From NCBI GenBank assembly GCA_034440595.1, contig JAWXCH010000445.1:1-5901 (forward strand): a stretch of 5,901 nt of DNA. The letters run 5' to 3'. How positions within the stretch are numbered: the stretch's first letter is position 1; each line of letters begins with the position of its first letter. A program made the position numbers and the translations under genes. This document shows, in pieces, positions 1 through 5,871 of the stretch. The stretch comes from JAWXCH01 sp034440595. GTDB lineage: Bacteria; Planctomycetota; Planctomycetia; Pirellulales; JALHPA01. The notes under the pieces are model-generated. The model saw only the letters and a list, made by a program, of their open reading frames with translations. It had not been told where the DNA came from and did not search any database.

Positions 1-493
1 CATTCACAGTCACGTCCCCGATCGTGAATCGTTGGCCAGCTTGAATGTTTCGACGTTGCGCAACCGCCTGACCAACGAGTGCTCCGTCGGTCCTTGCTTC
101 AAAAGCATCCCATGTGCCAGACAGCAGAGTCAGGTCACGATTCTTCCGCAATTGCTGAGGCGGCAGCCCGTAAAAGACCACCACATCCAGGCTGGCCCGG
201 CAATTGTTGGTATAAACTTTGATTGGCACGACTTCCTGAACACCAGGCAGTTTGGATACAACTCGTAGATAGTCTTCCGGCAATTTGCTGCTGGTTGGAC
301 AAAAGCGATTCTCCTGAAACACAATCAGTGTTCGTAGTGCATCCCGATTCTCTGTCAATTGTGCCAGCCCATTCTGTACGGAACCCACGAAGCAGAACAC
401 GAACAGTGCGACGGCCGAACCACTCACCGTTAGCAATGTACGGCTGCGGTGTCGCCATAACCCTTTCAGGACATAGGGAGCAAATTTGAACAT
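1..493 (-). CDS. FtsX/MacB-type ABC transporter permease, N-terminal part (runs off left edge)
   Basis: This reading frame starts with ATG at 493 and stays open to base 1, giving 164 residues plus one base, so the C-terminal part lies outside the window. Seen: it begins MFKFAPYVLKGLWRHRSRTL, then one hydrophobic segment at about residues 19-39, then a polar extracytoplasmic domain. That is the layout of FtsX/MacB permeases (TM1, periplasmic core, three C-terminal helices). The periplasmic part holds two cysteines, C65 in RFCPTSSKLP and C98 in TNNCRASLD, which could form a disulfide or a metal site. The start is two bases after the ATPase stop (TAAGTATG), with GGAG at 503-506 nine bases upstream, so the two are almost certainly co-translated. 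It is a different protein from the permease at 3365-4528, so the cluster has two permease types. The substrate cannot be told from the sequence. Confidence 0.9.
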   Translation of the reverse strand, partial: MFKFAPYVLKGLWRHRSRTLLTVSGSAVALFVFCFVGSVQNGLAQLTENRDALRTLIVFQENRFCPTSSKLPEDYLRVVSKLPGVQEVVPIKVYTNNCRASLDVVVFYGLPPQQLRKNRDLTLLSGTWDAFEARTDGALVGQAVAQRRNIQAGQRFTIGDVTVN

Positions 494-495
494 AC

Positions 496-1218
496 TTAGG
501 CGCTCCGTATTTCGAGTCTGCTACTCACCATGCTCGTTTCATCCCCATCTTCGAGCAACTTTCCTTTTTCCAGCCGAAGCTGACGCTGGGCCAGCCCACC
601 CACTCGGGCATCGTGTGTGACCAGGAGCAGCGTCATGCCAAGTTCAGTATTGAGCCGTTGCACCAGATCCAGAATCTGATCAGTCGTATCAGCGTCGAGG
701 TCTCCTGTTGGTTCGTCGCCAACGATAATGGTCGGATTGGCAACAATGGCACGTGCGATTCCGACTCGTTGCTCCTGACCTCCAGACAATTGCCGTGGAT
801 AGTGATTGGCGCGATCGCTTAGATTCACCGCCTCCAGAGCGATGGCAACACGTTTTCGTCGCTCGGCAGCCGACATAGGCAACAACAAGAGCGGCAGCTC
901 GATGTTCTCATAGGCGGTCAATACAGGGATGAGATTGTGCATTTGAAAGATGTAGCCAATATTTTGAGCTCGCCAATCGGCCAAGGCCCCGCGCGATAAT
1001 CTGGTGATGTCTGACCCGTTAATTACAATTTGACCGGAAGTCGGGCGATCAATTCCAGCAATTGAGTTGAGCAGCGTACTCTTCCCACTGCCGCTAGCCC
1101 CCATCAACGAGACAAAGTCTCCCTGCTCGATTTGCAAATCGACCTCGTGCAATGGAGTGATGACTTCATCCCCCTTGCGAAACTCTTTTGTCAGTTTGCG
1201 GATCTCGACGAGTGCCAT
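496..1218 (-). CDS. ABC transporter ATP-binding protein, LolD/MacB/FtsE class
   Basis: This 240-residue ATPase is the cytoplasmic motor of the exporter. All catalytic motifs are present: Walker A GASGSGKST (40-48), Q-loop Q92 in YIFQMHNLIP, signature LSGGQ (144-148), Walker B IIVGDEP with D168 and the catalytic E169, D-loop GDLD (172-175) and H-loop H202. The stretch after the Q-loop (HNLIPVLTAYENIELPL) is typical of the LolD/MacB/FtsE class, whose partners are FtsX-like permeases, and such permeases lie on both sides here. The length is normal for a stand-alone domain of this class. The signature is followed by EQR rather than the more usual QQR, a mild variant. The ATG at 1218 is preceded at eight bases by TAGGAG. 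The gene lies 30 bases after the adaptor and two bases before the next permease. It is the only ATPase seen, so it may serve both permeases (inference). Confidence 0.97.
   Translation of the reverse strand: MALVEIRKLTKEFRKGDEVITPLHEVDLQIEQGDFVSLMGASGSGKSTLLNSIAGIDRPTSGQIVINGSDITRLSRGALADWRAQNIGYIFQMHNLIPVLTAYENIELPLLLLPMSAAERRKRVAIALEAVNLSDRANHYPRQLSGGQEQRVGIARAIVANPTIIVGDEPTGDLDADTTDQILDLVQRLNTELGMTLLLVTHDARVGGLAQRQLRLEKGKLLEDGDETSMVSSRLEIRSA
503..506 (-). promoter_or_regulatory. Ribosome binding site of the left-edge permease
   Basis: GGAG on the minus strand lies inside the last codons of the ATPase gene, nine bases before the ATG at 493. It supports that start and points to coupled translation of the ATPase and permease. 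Confidence 0.6.
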
Positions 1219-1226
1219 GTTTCAAA

Positions 1227-1232
1227 CTCCTA
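1227..1232 (-). promoter_or_regulatory. Ribosome binding site of the ATPase
   Basis: TAGGAG on the minus strand lies eight bases before the ATG at 1218, in the 30-base gap after the adaptor stop codon. Confidence 0.75.
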
Positions 1233-1248
1233 ATCAATCTGCGGAGTG

Positions 1249-2799
1249 TTATTGCGACGTTGCCACGCGGACTCGATCCCCGTCCTGAAGTCCTTCTCGC
1301 CCCGTTGCGATCAGCTTATCCAACGCGTTTAGCCCTTGAACCACCTCCACCAGCTTTTCCGTGCTGGCTCGCCCCAAATGAATGTTACGCAGGCGTGCCA
1401 CCGGCTCCTCTGCGTCGACAACCCATATGCCGGCGCTGCCATCCTTAGTAATCACCAATTCCTTGGAAACTAGCATTCGCATGGCATTTTGCTCTGTCTC
1501 GAATCCGGACTTCACTTGTTCCGGTGCGAGAAAGGTCACCTGCGCCAACATCTCTGGACGAACCACTTTTGCAGCGGAATCGATGGATACTTTTACCTGT
1601 AATGTATTTTTCTGAATATCTGCCTGCGAGGTGACTCCTAGTACGGTTCCAGAAAGCGGTTCCTTAAGTGCAGCAGTAGTAATTTGGACGGGCTGCCCCG
1701 GCAGGACCTGCTGCACATCTTCCAAACGAACATCCACGCGGACCTGTAATTTGTCAGGGTCATACAAAGTCGCCACAGTGCTGGCGTCGCGCTGTGAAGC
1801 AGAATTAAGCCCCATCAATCTCTGCCCTGGTTGAGACTCCAGCGACAGTACCCTCCCGTTGATGGGTGATCGAATGGTCATCCAATCGAGCTGTAGCTTC
1901 GCCGATTCCACACCTAGACTCGCCTGGTTCAATCTCGCTTCTGCGGCTGCCAGATGCGCGGTCGCTTCGTCGTAGGCACGACGTTCCTCGGTCTTCAGTT
2001 CCAGTTTCGTGCGTAAGGCTTCGCACTTGCGTTGCCACGCCTCATGCTGCCGCAACAGGCCAGGCTGCCGTTGTTTCAATTCCGCCAAGGCCGCGGTAGC
2101 CGAGTCAAACTCACTCTGTGCGGCCTGCAAAGATCGACCCGAGATCGCGTCGCCAACTGCCTTTTTTCCATCCAGACTTTGTTTGGCTAACAGCAAGCGT
2201 GCTTCGATACCTTGAACTTGAAACGGCAGGTTCTTGATCTCGGTTTCCAGTTCAGCCAGTGCGGCGTCGGCCTCCGCAGTTGCTGCCTCGAGATGTACCG
2301 GCTGCTCCAGATTCCGCTTGGTAGCCGTCTGCCCTGCTTGAGTCGCATCCTTTTCCGCCTTGCGCAATTGAAGCAACGATTCCGCTTCGCGCAAACGTAA
2401 GCGAACTTCGGTGTCGATCATGATTGCGACCGGCTCACCAACTTTCACTTCTTGACCCGCAACGACTAACAGCTCTTTTACGACGCCTTCGACCATTGCG
2501 GAACAAGCGACCGCCGTCGGACGTGGTTCGACCCAACCAGCCGCCTGAAACAGTGGCGTACCTGAGGTCTGCACATCGGCGCGAGTAAGGATAACCGGAA
2601 CGACAGTCACTTCCGCCGCTGGCAGCCAAAGATCTCTAGCCGACCAGCCTATCAAGGCGACAAAACCCAAGACTACTGCCAGCGGTAAGACCCACCGCAG
2701 AAGCCAGGACCGACGCGGTGACACCGCACCGACACCGCTCTGGGGGCGCTTGACAGCTAGTTGTCGCAGATCAACTTCGGTGGCCATAGTCGCGCTCAT
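1249..2799 (-). CDS. HlyD/MacA-type periplasmic adaptor (membrane-fusion protein) with a long coiled coil
   Basis: This 516-residue protein would be anchored in the inner membrane and link the ABC exporter to an outer-membrane channel. Seen in order: a basic N-terminus; a single membrane segment at about 36-52 (WVLPLAVVLGFVALIGW); a first half-lipoyl motif at about 102-129 (VEGVVKELLVVAGQEVKVGE); a long Ala/Glu/Leu/Lys-rich alpha-helical region at about 131-304; a second half-lipoyl motif with TIRSPINGRV at 308-317; then beta-barrel-like sequence with DVRLEDVQQVLPGQPVQI. It is longer than the roughly 370-400 residues usual for MacA, mostly because of the helical region, which also contains the apparent break NLPFQVQG near 190-197. 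Two in-frame ATGs exist, at 2799 and 2787 (MATEV). Neither has a strong ribosome site, so translation may be coupled to the lipoprotein stop 12 bases upstream. The partner channel is not in the window. Confidence 0.95.
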   Translation of the reverse strand: MSATMATEVDLRQLAVKRPQSGVGAVSPRRSWLLRWVLPLAVVLGFVALIGWSARDLWLPAAEVTVVPVILTRADVQTSGTPLFQAAGWVEPRPTAVACSAMVEGVVKELLVVAGQEVKVGEPVAIMIDTEVRLRLREAESLLQLRKAEKDATQAGQTATKRNLEQPVHLEAATAEADAALAELETEIKNLPFQVQGIEARLLLAKQSLDGKKAVGDAISGRSLQAAQSEFDSATAALAELKQRQPGLLRQHEAWQRKCEALRTKLELKTEERRAYDEATAHLAAAEARLNQASLGVESAKLQLDWMTIRSPINGRVLSLESQPGQRLMGLNSASQRDASTVATLYDPDKLQVRVDVRLEDVQQVLPGQPVQITTAALKEPLSGTVLGVTSQADIQKNTLQVKVSIDSAAKVVRPEMLAQVTFLAPEQVKSGFETEQNAMRMLVSKELVITKDGSAGIWVVDAEEPVARLRNIHLGRASTEKLVEVVQGLNALDKLIATGREGLQDGDRVRVATSQ

Positions 2800-2811
2800 T
2801 GATTGAAAACT

Positions 2812-3339
2812 CTAATTGCGAACAAAAATGCCCGTGGCGAGCAAGGTGAGGTTTCCCGATTCGTCTCGTTTGGCTTTACCTTGAACGACCACCGTTTGCA
2901 ATTCTTTCACCCCAAGTAGTTCACGAGCGTCCGTAGCGACTGTACTGCCGTTTGCGTCAACGAATTTGACCATAGCCTTATTGTCCGGGAGCGTGTCGGA
3001 ATCGCAGCAGTAGTCCCACGGTGTAGTACAGGCATCGTCATCCTTTTCATTGCATGGTTTCAGGGCAGTATCGACTACCAAAAACGCTGCCTGGCCTTTT
3101 ACCCAGGGGTCGGTGTCGCCGCCGATTCTGCCAACTACCGTTATTTCTTCAGCGTCCTGAGTGGAACCTCTTGCTTCCTTGATTCCTTTTGCATTTTGCG
3201 GTTCAGCAGTGAGCAAAAACTTGCTTCCTGCGGCCGAAGCACCTGTGCCAGAGTTTGGATCCGACTTGCTGCAACCGACGAGAACTGCCGAACAGAAAAA
3301 CAACCCACAAACAACCAAATACAAGTGTTTACTTCTCAT
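2812..3339 (-). CDS. Cys-containing lipoprotein with predicted OB-like fold (paralogue of 5216-5725)
   Basis: This 175-residue protein has a lipoprotein signal with lipobox LVGC (lipidated Cys at C23), followed by a low-complexity Ser/Gly/Ala linker. The mature domain runs from about residue 45: EITVVGRIGG (65-74), PWVKGQAAFLVVDT (78-91), a Cys loop with C96, C104, C111 and C112 including the motif TPWDYCCD, then MVKFVD, an ELLGVKELQTVVVQGKA strand region and a short C-terminal strand. The alternating strands and VxG pattern resemble an OB-fold, but I know no named family for it. I recall similar sequences from planctomycetes (memory, unverified). It is about 50% identical to the other lipoprotein over 100 positions outside the Cys loop (hand count). 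GAGGAG at 3348-3353 lies eight bases before the ATG. It sits between the permease and the adaptor, so it is probably part of the same surface complex. Function unknown. Confidence 0.92.
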   Translation of the reverse strand: MRSKHLYLVVCGLFFCSAVLVGCSKSDPNSGTGASAAGSKFLLTAEPQNAKGIKEARGSTQDAEEITVVGRIGGDTDPWVKGQAAFLVVDTALKPCNEKDDDACTTPWDYCCDSDTLPDNKAMVKFVDANGSTVATDARELLGVKELQTVVVQGKAKRDESGNLTLLATGIFVRN

Positions 3340-3347
3340 GTTAAAGA

Positions 3348-3353
3348 CTCCTC
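3348..3353 (-). promoter_or_regulatory. Ribosome binding site of the second lipoprotein
   Basis: GAGGAG on the minus strand lies eight bases before the ATG at 3339, in the 25-base gap after the permease stop. It is the strongest ribosome site of the cluster, consistent with high expression of the lipoprotein relative to the membrane parts (inference). Confidence 0.75.
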
Positions 3354-3364
3354 AATGTGTAGTA

Positions 3365-4528
3365 TCAAATCGCTTTTAGGCCTTCTGTGATTTCATAACG
3401 CATTGCCTTTGCAGCAGGTGGTATTGCACCTGCGACTCCCAACAGTAGTCCAACAGAGGAACCGACGAGAATCGCCAGACTGTCCACTCGTAATGCAAAC
3501 GCCCCCATCGTGAACCGCACGGCTGTACCGTTGACCAGGAAGAGTGCTATTGTGGCAGCCAGTAGTGACGCAGCCATACTGAGCAACGTCGCTTCTTGAA
3601 TGATGCTGATCGCAATCGATCTTCGTCGAAAGCCGATTGCCTGAAGCGTTGACAATTCGCGCACTCGTCCAACCACTGCACCGTACATCGTGTTCAACCC
3701 TGCAAAAATACCTGCGCCTGCCACCAGCAGCACCACAACCCAGCCAAGCATGCGAACGGGCTGGTAATGCTGTTGCAACGCCGCGTAGTATGCGGATTCC
3801 GTCACTCCTTGTAGCTCCAGGTCGATCCGTTCTTTGCAGAACAGTTCGACGTCGGATGAATCGGCGTTCGCTGCCAAACCAACCGCAACCAGACTGATGT
3901 CCTGACGCTTGAGTGCCGTTTGTAGTGACTCTAGCGGTGCCCAGATTTCCGATTCAAACGCTGCTCCGCCGGCGGCGAATCGCCCACTGACTGTCCAGTC
4001 CCGATTGTCAAACCGAATCGTCATGCCGATCGCCAGTTCCCCTGGATCGCATCCCAATTTTGCGGCGGACAGTTTGCCGACCAGGATTTCATGCGGGCCT
4101 GGCCAATTTCCTTCCAGCATCTGCACCTGCTTGCGGAGCAGCGGCGTTGCCGGAGTAACGCCACGCACAATGCCAAACATTCCTGGACCATCCGGGATCG
4201 TCTGCACCTTCGTGCCGATGTACAGTTCTGGTGAGACGAGACGTTGTTCAAAAACTTCGCCAACACCTTCAAGACTGGCCGCCAGCAATCCCGCCGTACG
4301 CGCCGGAATGGATGAGTTCTCAATATCCGCCGCAGCGCCGATGGAGTAGACGAGCACAGTCCGCGAATCACCACTGGTTGCCAGGGAGGTTTCCAACCCA
4401 CGAATGAATGCCACAACCACCAGAATCAAGAGCACAACGGTTGCCAAGGCAACTAGTGTCAACGCACTGCGCGCTGGTTTACGCAGCAGATTGCGGATTC
4501 CATATTCCCAAGGTAGCAGGCGTAACAC
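3365..4528 (-). CDS. FtsX/MacB-type ABC transporter permease (GTG start)
   Basis: This 387-residue inner-membrane permease has the four-helix FtsX/MacB layout: TM1 at about 22-42 (LTLVALATVVLLILVVVAFI), a periplasmic domain at about 43-259, and three C-terminal helices at about 262-283, 312-333 and 350-370. The cytoplasmic loop ELSTLQAIGFRRRSIAISII and the end GAIPPAAKAMRYEITEGLKA are typical of FtsX permeases. I chose the GTG at 4528. GAGAAG lies five bases upstream, the product starts with the expected short amphipathic segment (LLPWEYGIRNLLRKP), and the length fits DevC/FtsX proteins. An in-frame start at 4624 would add 32 residues of poor quality (CLSCDSPSSDP). It lies 25 bases before the second lipoprotein and probably works with the ATPase at 496-1218. 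Whether it pairs with the other permease or acts separately cannot be told. Confidence 0.93.
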   Translation of the reverse strand: MLRLLPWEYGIRNLLRKPARSALTLVALATVVLLILVVVAFIRGLETSLATSGDSRTVLVYSIGAAADIENSSIPARTAGLLAASLEGVGEVFEQRLVSPELYIGTKVQTIPDGPGMFGIVRGVTPATPLLRKQVQMLEGNWPGPHEILVGKLSAAKLGCDPGELAIGMTIRFDNRDWTVSGRFAAGGAAFESEIWAPLESLQTALKRQDISLVAVGLAANADSSDVELFCKERIDLELQGVTESAYYAALQQHYQPVRMLGWVVVLLVAGAGIFAGLNTMYGAVVGRVRELSTLQAIGFRRRSIAISIIQEATLLSMAASLLAATIALFLVNGTAVRFTMGAFALRVDSLAILVGSSVGLLLGVAGAIPPAAKAMRYEITEGLKAI

Positions 4529-4533
4529 AGTAG

Positions 4534-4539
4534 CTTCTC
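4534..4539 (-). promoter_or_regulatory. Ribosome binding site that decides the GTG start of the permease
   Basis: GAGAAG on the minus strand ends five bases before the GTG at 4528. It is moderate in strength, but it supports this start over the in-frame start at 4624. Confidence 0.5.
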
Positions 4540-4635
4540 GCAAATTGATGAACGAGATCGACCTGACATGGAGTCGCGTTGGATCCGATGACGGACTATC
4601 GCAACTTAAACAAATTACAACCAAATCGAACGGAC

Positions 4636-4647
4636 GTTGAATTCAAC
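4636..4647. repeat. Perfect 12-base palindrome GTTGAATTCAAC in the gap before the permease
   Basis: The 12 bases read the same on both strands. About one such palindrome is expected by chance in a window this size, so only its position in a gene gap makes it a possible operator. Confidence 0.3.
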
Positions 4648-4660
4648 AATCCAGCCAAAC

Positions 4661-4677
4661 CTCTGCCCGGTGCAGAG
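4661..4677. repeat. Small hairpin between the Cys-rich gene and the permease
   Basis: CTCTGC (4661-4666) and GCAGAG (4672-4677) form a six-bp stem with a five-base loop, 26 bases after the Cys-rich stop codon. It could reduce read-through or protect the 3' end, but no T-run follows on the minus strand, so a terminator is not supported. Confidence 0.4.
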
Positions 4678-4702
4678 ACAGGAAGCACTAGAGAACGTGC
4701 AT

Positions 4703-5107
4703 TTACAGAAGTAGCGAGCAGATTGCGACGCGAATCTCTCTCCCAGGAGAGGGATGCGGCGCATCGATGCAGCGGAATTGACGGTCGGACACATCAACTG
4801 CGGAAACGCCCGTTGATGTGTCGTGCCAATACCAATGAGAGGCTGATAGTAAATCATCCAGAACGGATCGCGGCGTCAAATCAAAAACCGCCCCCTCGCA
4901 AACACAACAACGTCCATTCTCGGACGGCGGCGGTGAAGCGGGCTGCTGCTCCTGCTCAGTTGAGCTGGAACGCGATTTTTGGCAATGCTCACAGCACGCG
5001 GGCTGTCGATCACTGACCACGCTCTGCGGAACTGCCGCCTGCAATGCACACATGTGTGGGCACAGCAGCACCGCAAGAACGCAGAGTAGTGGGACAATAA
5101 TTCGCAT
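4703..5107 (-). CDS. Small secreted Cys-rich protein (CCxHC and CCxC motifs)
   Basis: This 134-residue protein has an N-terminal signal peptide (MRIIVPLLCVLAVLLC, likely cleaved near ALQA at 21-24). The mature part has two cysteine clusters, CCEHC at 38-42 and CCVC at 67-70, separated by a Ser/Gln/Glu/Pro-rich linker. The second cluster is followed by EGAVFDLTP and a Trp/Tyr/His patch (SHWYWHD, 90-96). The clusters suggest metal binding or disulfides in the periplasm or at the surface (inference). I do not recognise a named family. The ATG at 5107 is preceded at 12 bases by AAGGA. A TTG at 5119 is in frame but has no space for that ribosome site. The last 25-30 residues (from about 110) look unlike the rest and overlap inverted repeats, so the tail may be a recent extension. 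The neighbours are a lipoprotein and a permease. Confidence 0.8.
   Translation of the reverse strand: MRIIVPLLCVLAVLLCPHMCALQAAVPQSVVSDRQPACCEHCQKSRSSSTEQEQQPASPPPSENGRCCVCEGAVFDLTPRSVLDDLLSASHWYWHDTSTGVSAVDVSDRQFRCIDAPHPSPGREIRVAICSLLL
4734..4755. repeat. 22-base imperfect palindrome near the 3' end of the Cys-rich gene
   Basis: ATC, one mismatch, CTCTCC (4738-4743), CA, GGAGAG (4746-4751), one mismatch, GAT: nine paired positions around a two-base centre. It covers codons about 118-125. The CCCTCTCC/GGAGAGGG composition resembles short intergenic palindromes common in many bacterial genomes (from memory), so the reading frame may have extended into such an element. Confidence 0.6.
4788..4822. 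repeat. Perfect 11-bp inverted repeat with nested hairpin, inside the Cys-rich gene
   Basis: The arms GACACATCAAC (4788-4798) and GTTGATGTGTC (4812-4822) are exact reverse complements. The 13-base loop contains a second short stem, GCG (4800-4802) with CGC (4807-4809) around GAAA. The element lies inside the Cys-rich gene (codons about 96-107). No T-run follows on either strand, so it does not look like an intrinsic terminator. It may be a folded mRNA element, a protein site, or part of a small palindromic repeat. Confidence 0.8.
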
Positions 5108-5215
5108 TGCGTGGGCCAATCCTTATAATCGATGACTACTTATTCAGTCTATCTTGCATCTTAACTCCGTGCAACTTCAGTAGTTTGTGGCAAGCATGTT
5201 CTCAAAATGCCCAAA
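5108..5215 (-). other. Gap between the first lipoprotein and the Cys-rich gene
   Basis: AT-richer spacer with the AAGGA ribosome site at its end. A weak pair, TTGCAC then TAGACT 17 bases later on the minus strand, matches the sigma-70 consensus poorly. No terminator hairpin follows the lipoprotein stop, so read-through into the Cys-rich gene is likely. Confidence 0.35.
5120..5124 (-). promoter_or_regulatory. Ribosome binding site of the Cys-rich protein
   Basis: AAGGA on the minus strand lies 12 bases before the ATG at 5107 and directly abuts an in-frame TTG at 5119. The spacing is long for the ATG but impossible for the TTG, so the ATG is preferred. Confidence 0.5.
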
Positions 5216-5725
5216 TTATCGTTTGATGTACAAGCCATCGGCTTCCACGGACACATTTCCGGCTTGATCTCGATGTGCAACTCCACGGACGACGACTGTT
5301 TCTGAATCTTTTATCCCCAGCAGGCTTTGCGCATCGACGGGCAGTACTTTGCCCTGCAAATCAACAAATTTGACCATCGTGCTGGCAGCCATCATTTCCT
5401 TGGCACAGTCGGGGCAATTCGCATCGCAATGTTCGTCCTCGCATTCTGGAGTTATACGAGTATCGACAAGCAGAAATGCCGCTCTTCCTTTGACCCACGG
5501 ATTAATTCCACCCCCCACGCGGCCAATCACGTTGATTGCCTCTCCGTCCTTGGCATTCTCACGAACGTCCAGCACTTCAACTGCATTGGCCGGCTCGACC
5601 GGCAACTGGTAATTCACTTTTGTAATGCTAGCAGAAGTAGATAGTGGCACCGCTGACGACGTTTCCGAGCAACCGGCGGTTGTGGCAAGTGAAATCAGAA
5701 TGACAGCATAGACCGATTTATACAT
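5216..5725 (-). CDS. Cys-containing lipoprotein with predicted OB-like fold (paralogue of 2812-3339)
   Basis: This 169-residue protein is the first gene of the cluster. It has a short basic and hydrophobic signal (MYKSVYAVILISLATTAGC). The likely lipidated residue is C19 in a TAGC lipobox, with Thr instead of Leu at -3, so lipidation is less sure than for its paralogue. After a Ser/Thr-rich linker come EPANAVEV (44-51), INVIGRVGG (64-72), NPWVKGRAAFLLVDT (75-89), a Cys loop with C95, H99, C100, C104 and C107 (spacing x4, x3, x2), then MVKFVD and SLLGIKDSETVVVRGVAHRD. The core matches the other lipoprotein at about half of the positions, but the loop is rebuilt: it lacks PWDYCC and has a tighter, His-containing Cys set that looks more like a metal site. 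AGGAG at 5733-5737 lies seven bases before the ATG. Function unknown; a role linked to the exporter is inferred from position. Confidence 0.92.
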   Translation of the reverse strand: MYKSVYAVILISLATTAGCSETSSAVPLSTSASITKVNYQLPVEPANAVEVLDVRENAKDGEAINVIGRVGGGINPWVKGRAAFLLVDTRITPECEDEHCDANCPDCAKEMMAASTMVKFVDLQGKVLPVDAQSLLGIKDSETVVVRGVAHRDQAGNVSVEADGLYIKR

Positions 5726-5732
5726 CGTTTAA

Positions 5733-5737
5733 CTCCT
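5733..5737 (-). promoter_or_regulatory. Ribosome binding site of the first lipoprotein
   Basis: AGGAG on the minus strand lies seven bases before the ATG at 5725, a canonical arrangement. Confidence 0.75.
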
Positions 5738-5871
5738 GATTCTGCGCAATCTGTTGTGCGAAGTAAGGCACAGCCGAGAAACACCAACTTCCTATTGGAA
5801 ATGGTTGAACAGAGTTCGGTTCCCATTGCAAACAACTACTTCAGCAGAGGAACTTTATTCCCGTTCGGACA

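Larger units (their letters stand above)
4529..4702 (-). other. 174-base gap between the Cys-rich gene and the permease
   Basis: This is the longest gap inside the cluster. It holds the small hairpin (4661-4677), the 12-base palindrome (4636-4647) and the ribosome site of the permease. I see no convincing -35/-10 pair. Because the downstream genes are packed tightly, a separate promoter for the exporter could lie here (inference). Confidence 0.4.

Noticed and set aside
135..458. Minus-strand open frame of 107 codons at the left edge
   Set aside because: It is out of frame with the permease, which reads continuously from 493 to base 1 with a clear membrane segment and family layout.
3909..4349. 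Plus-strand open frame of 146 codons
   Set aside because: It lies wholly antisense to the permease, has no ribosome site, and its product is Ser/Pro/Arg-rich with no domain pattern. It is a shadow of the real gene.
4021..4416. Minus-strand open frame of 131 codons inside the permease
   Set aside because: It is an alternative frame of the well-supported permease. The product is Arg/Cys/Trp-rich, as expected for an out-of-frame reading.
4661..4677. Intrinsic terminator after the Cys-rich gene
   Set aside because: The stem is only six bp and no T-run follows on the minus strand.
4579..5016. Plus-strand open frame of 145 codons
   Set aside because: It is antisense to the Cys-rich gene, which has a signal peptide and Cys motifs. 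The plus-strand product is low in hydrophobic residues and has no recognisable features.
5117..5119. TTG as start of the Cys-rich protein
   Set aside because: The AAGGA site directly abuts it, leaving no spacing. The ATG four codons later is the better start.
5120..5215. Sigma-70 promoter with TATAAG near 5127 (minus strand)
   Set aside because: No matching -35 hexamer lies 16-18 bases upstream, and the start of transcription would fall at the ribosome site.
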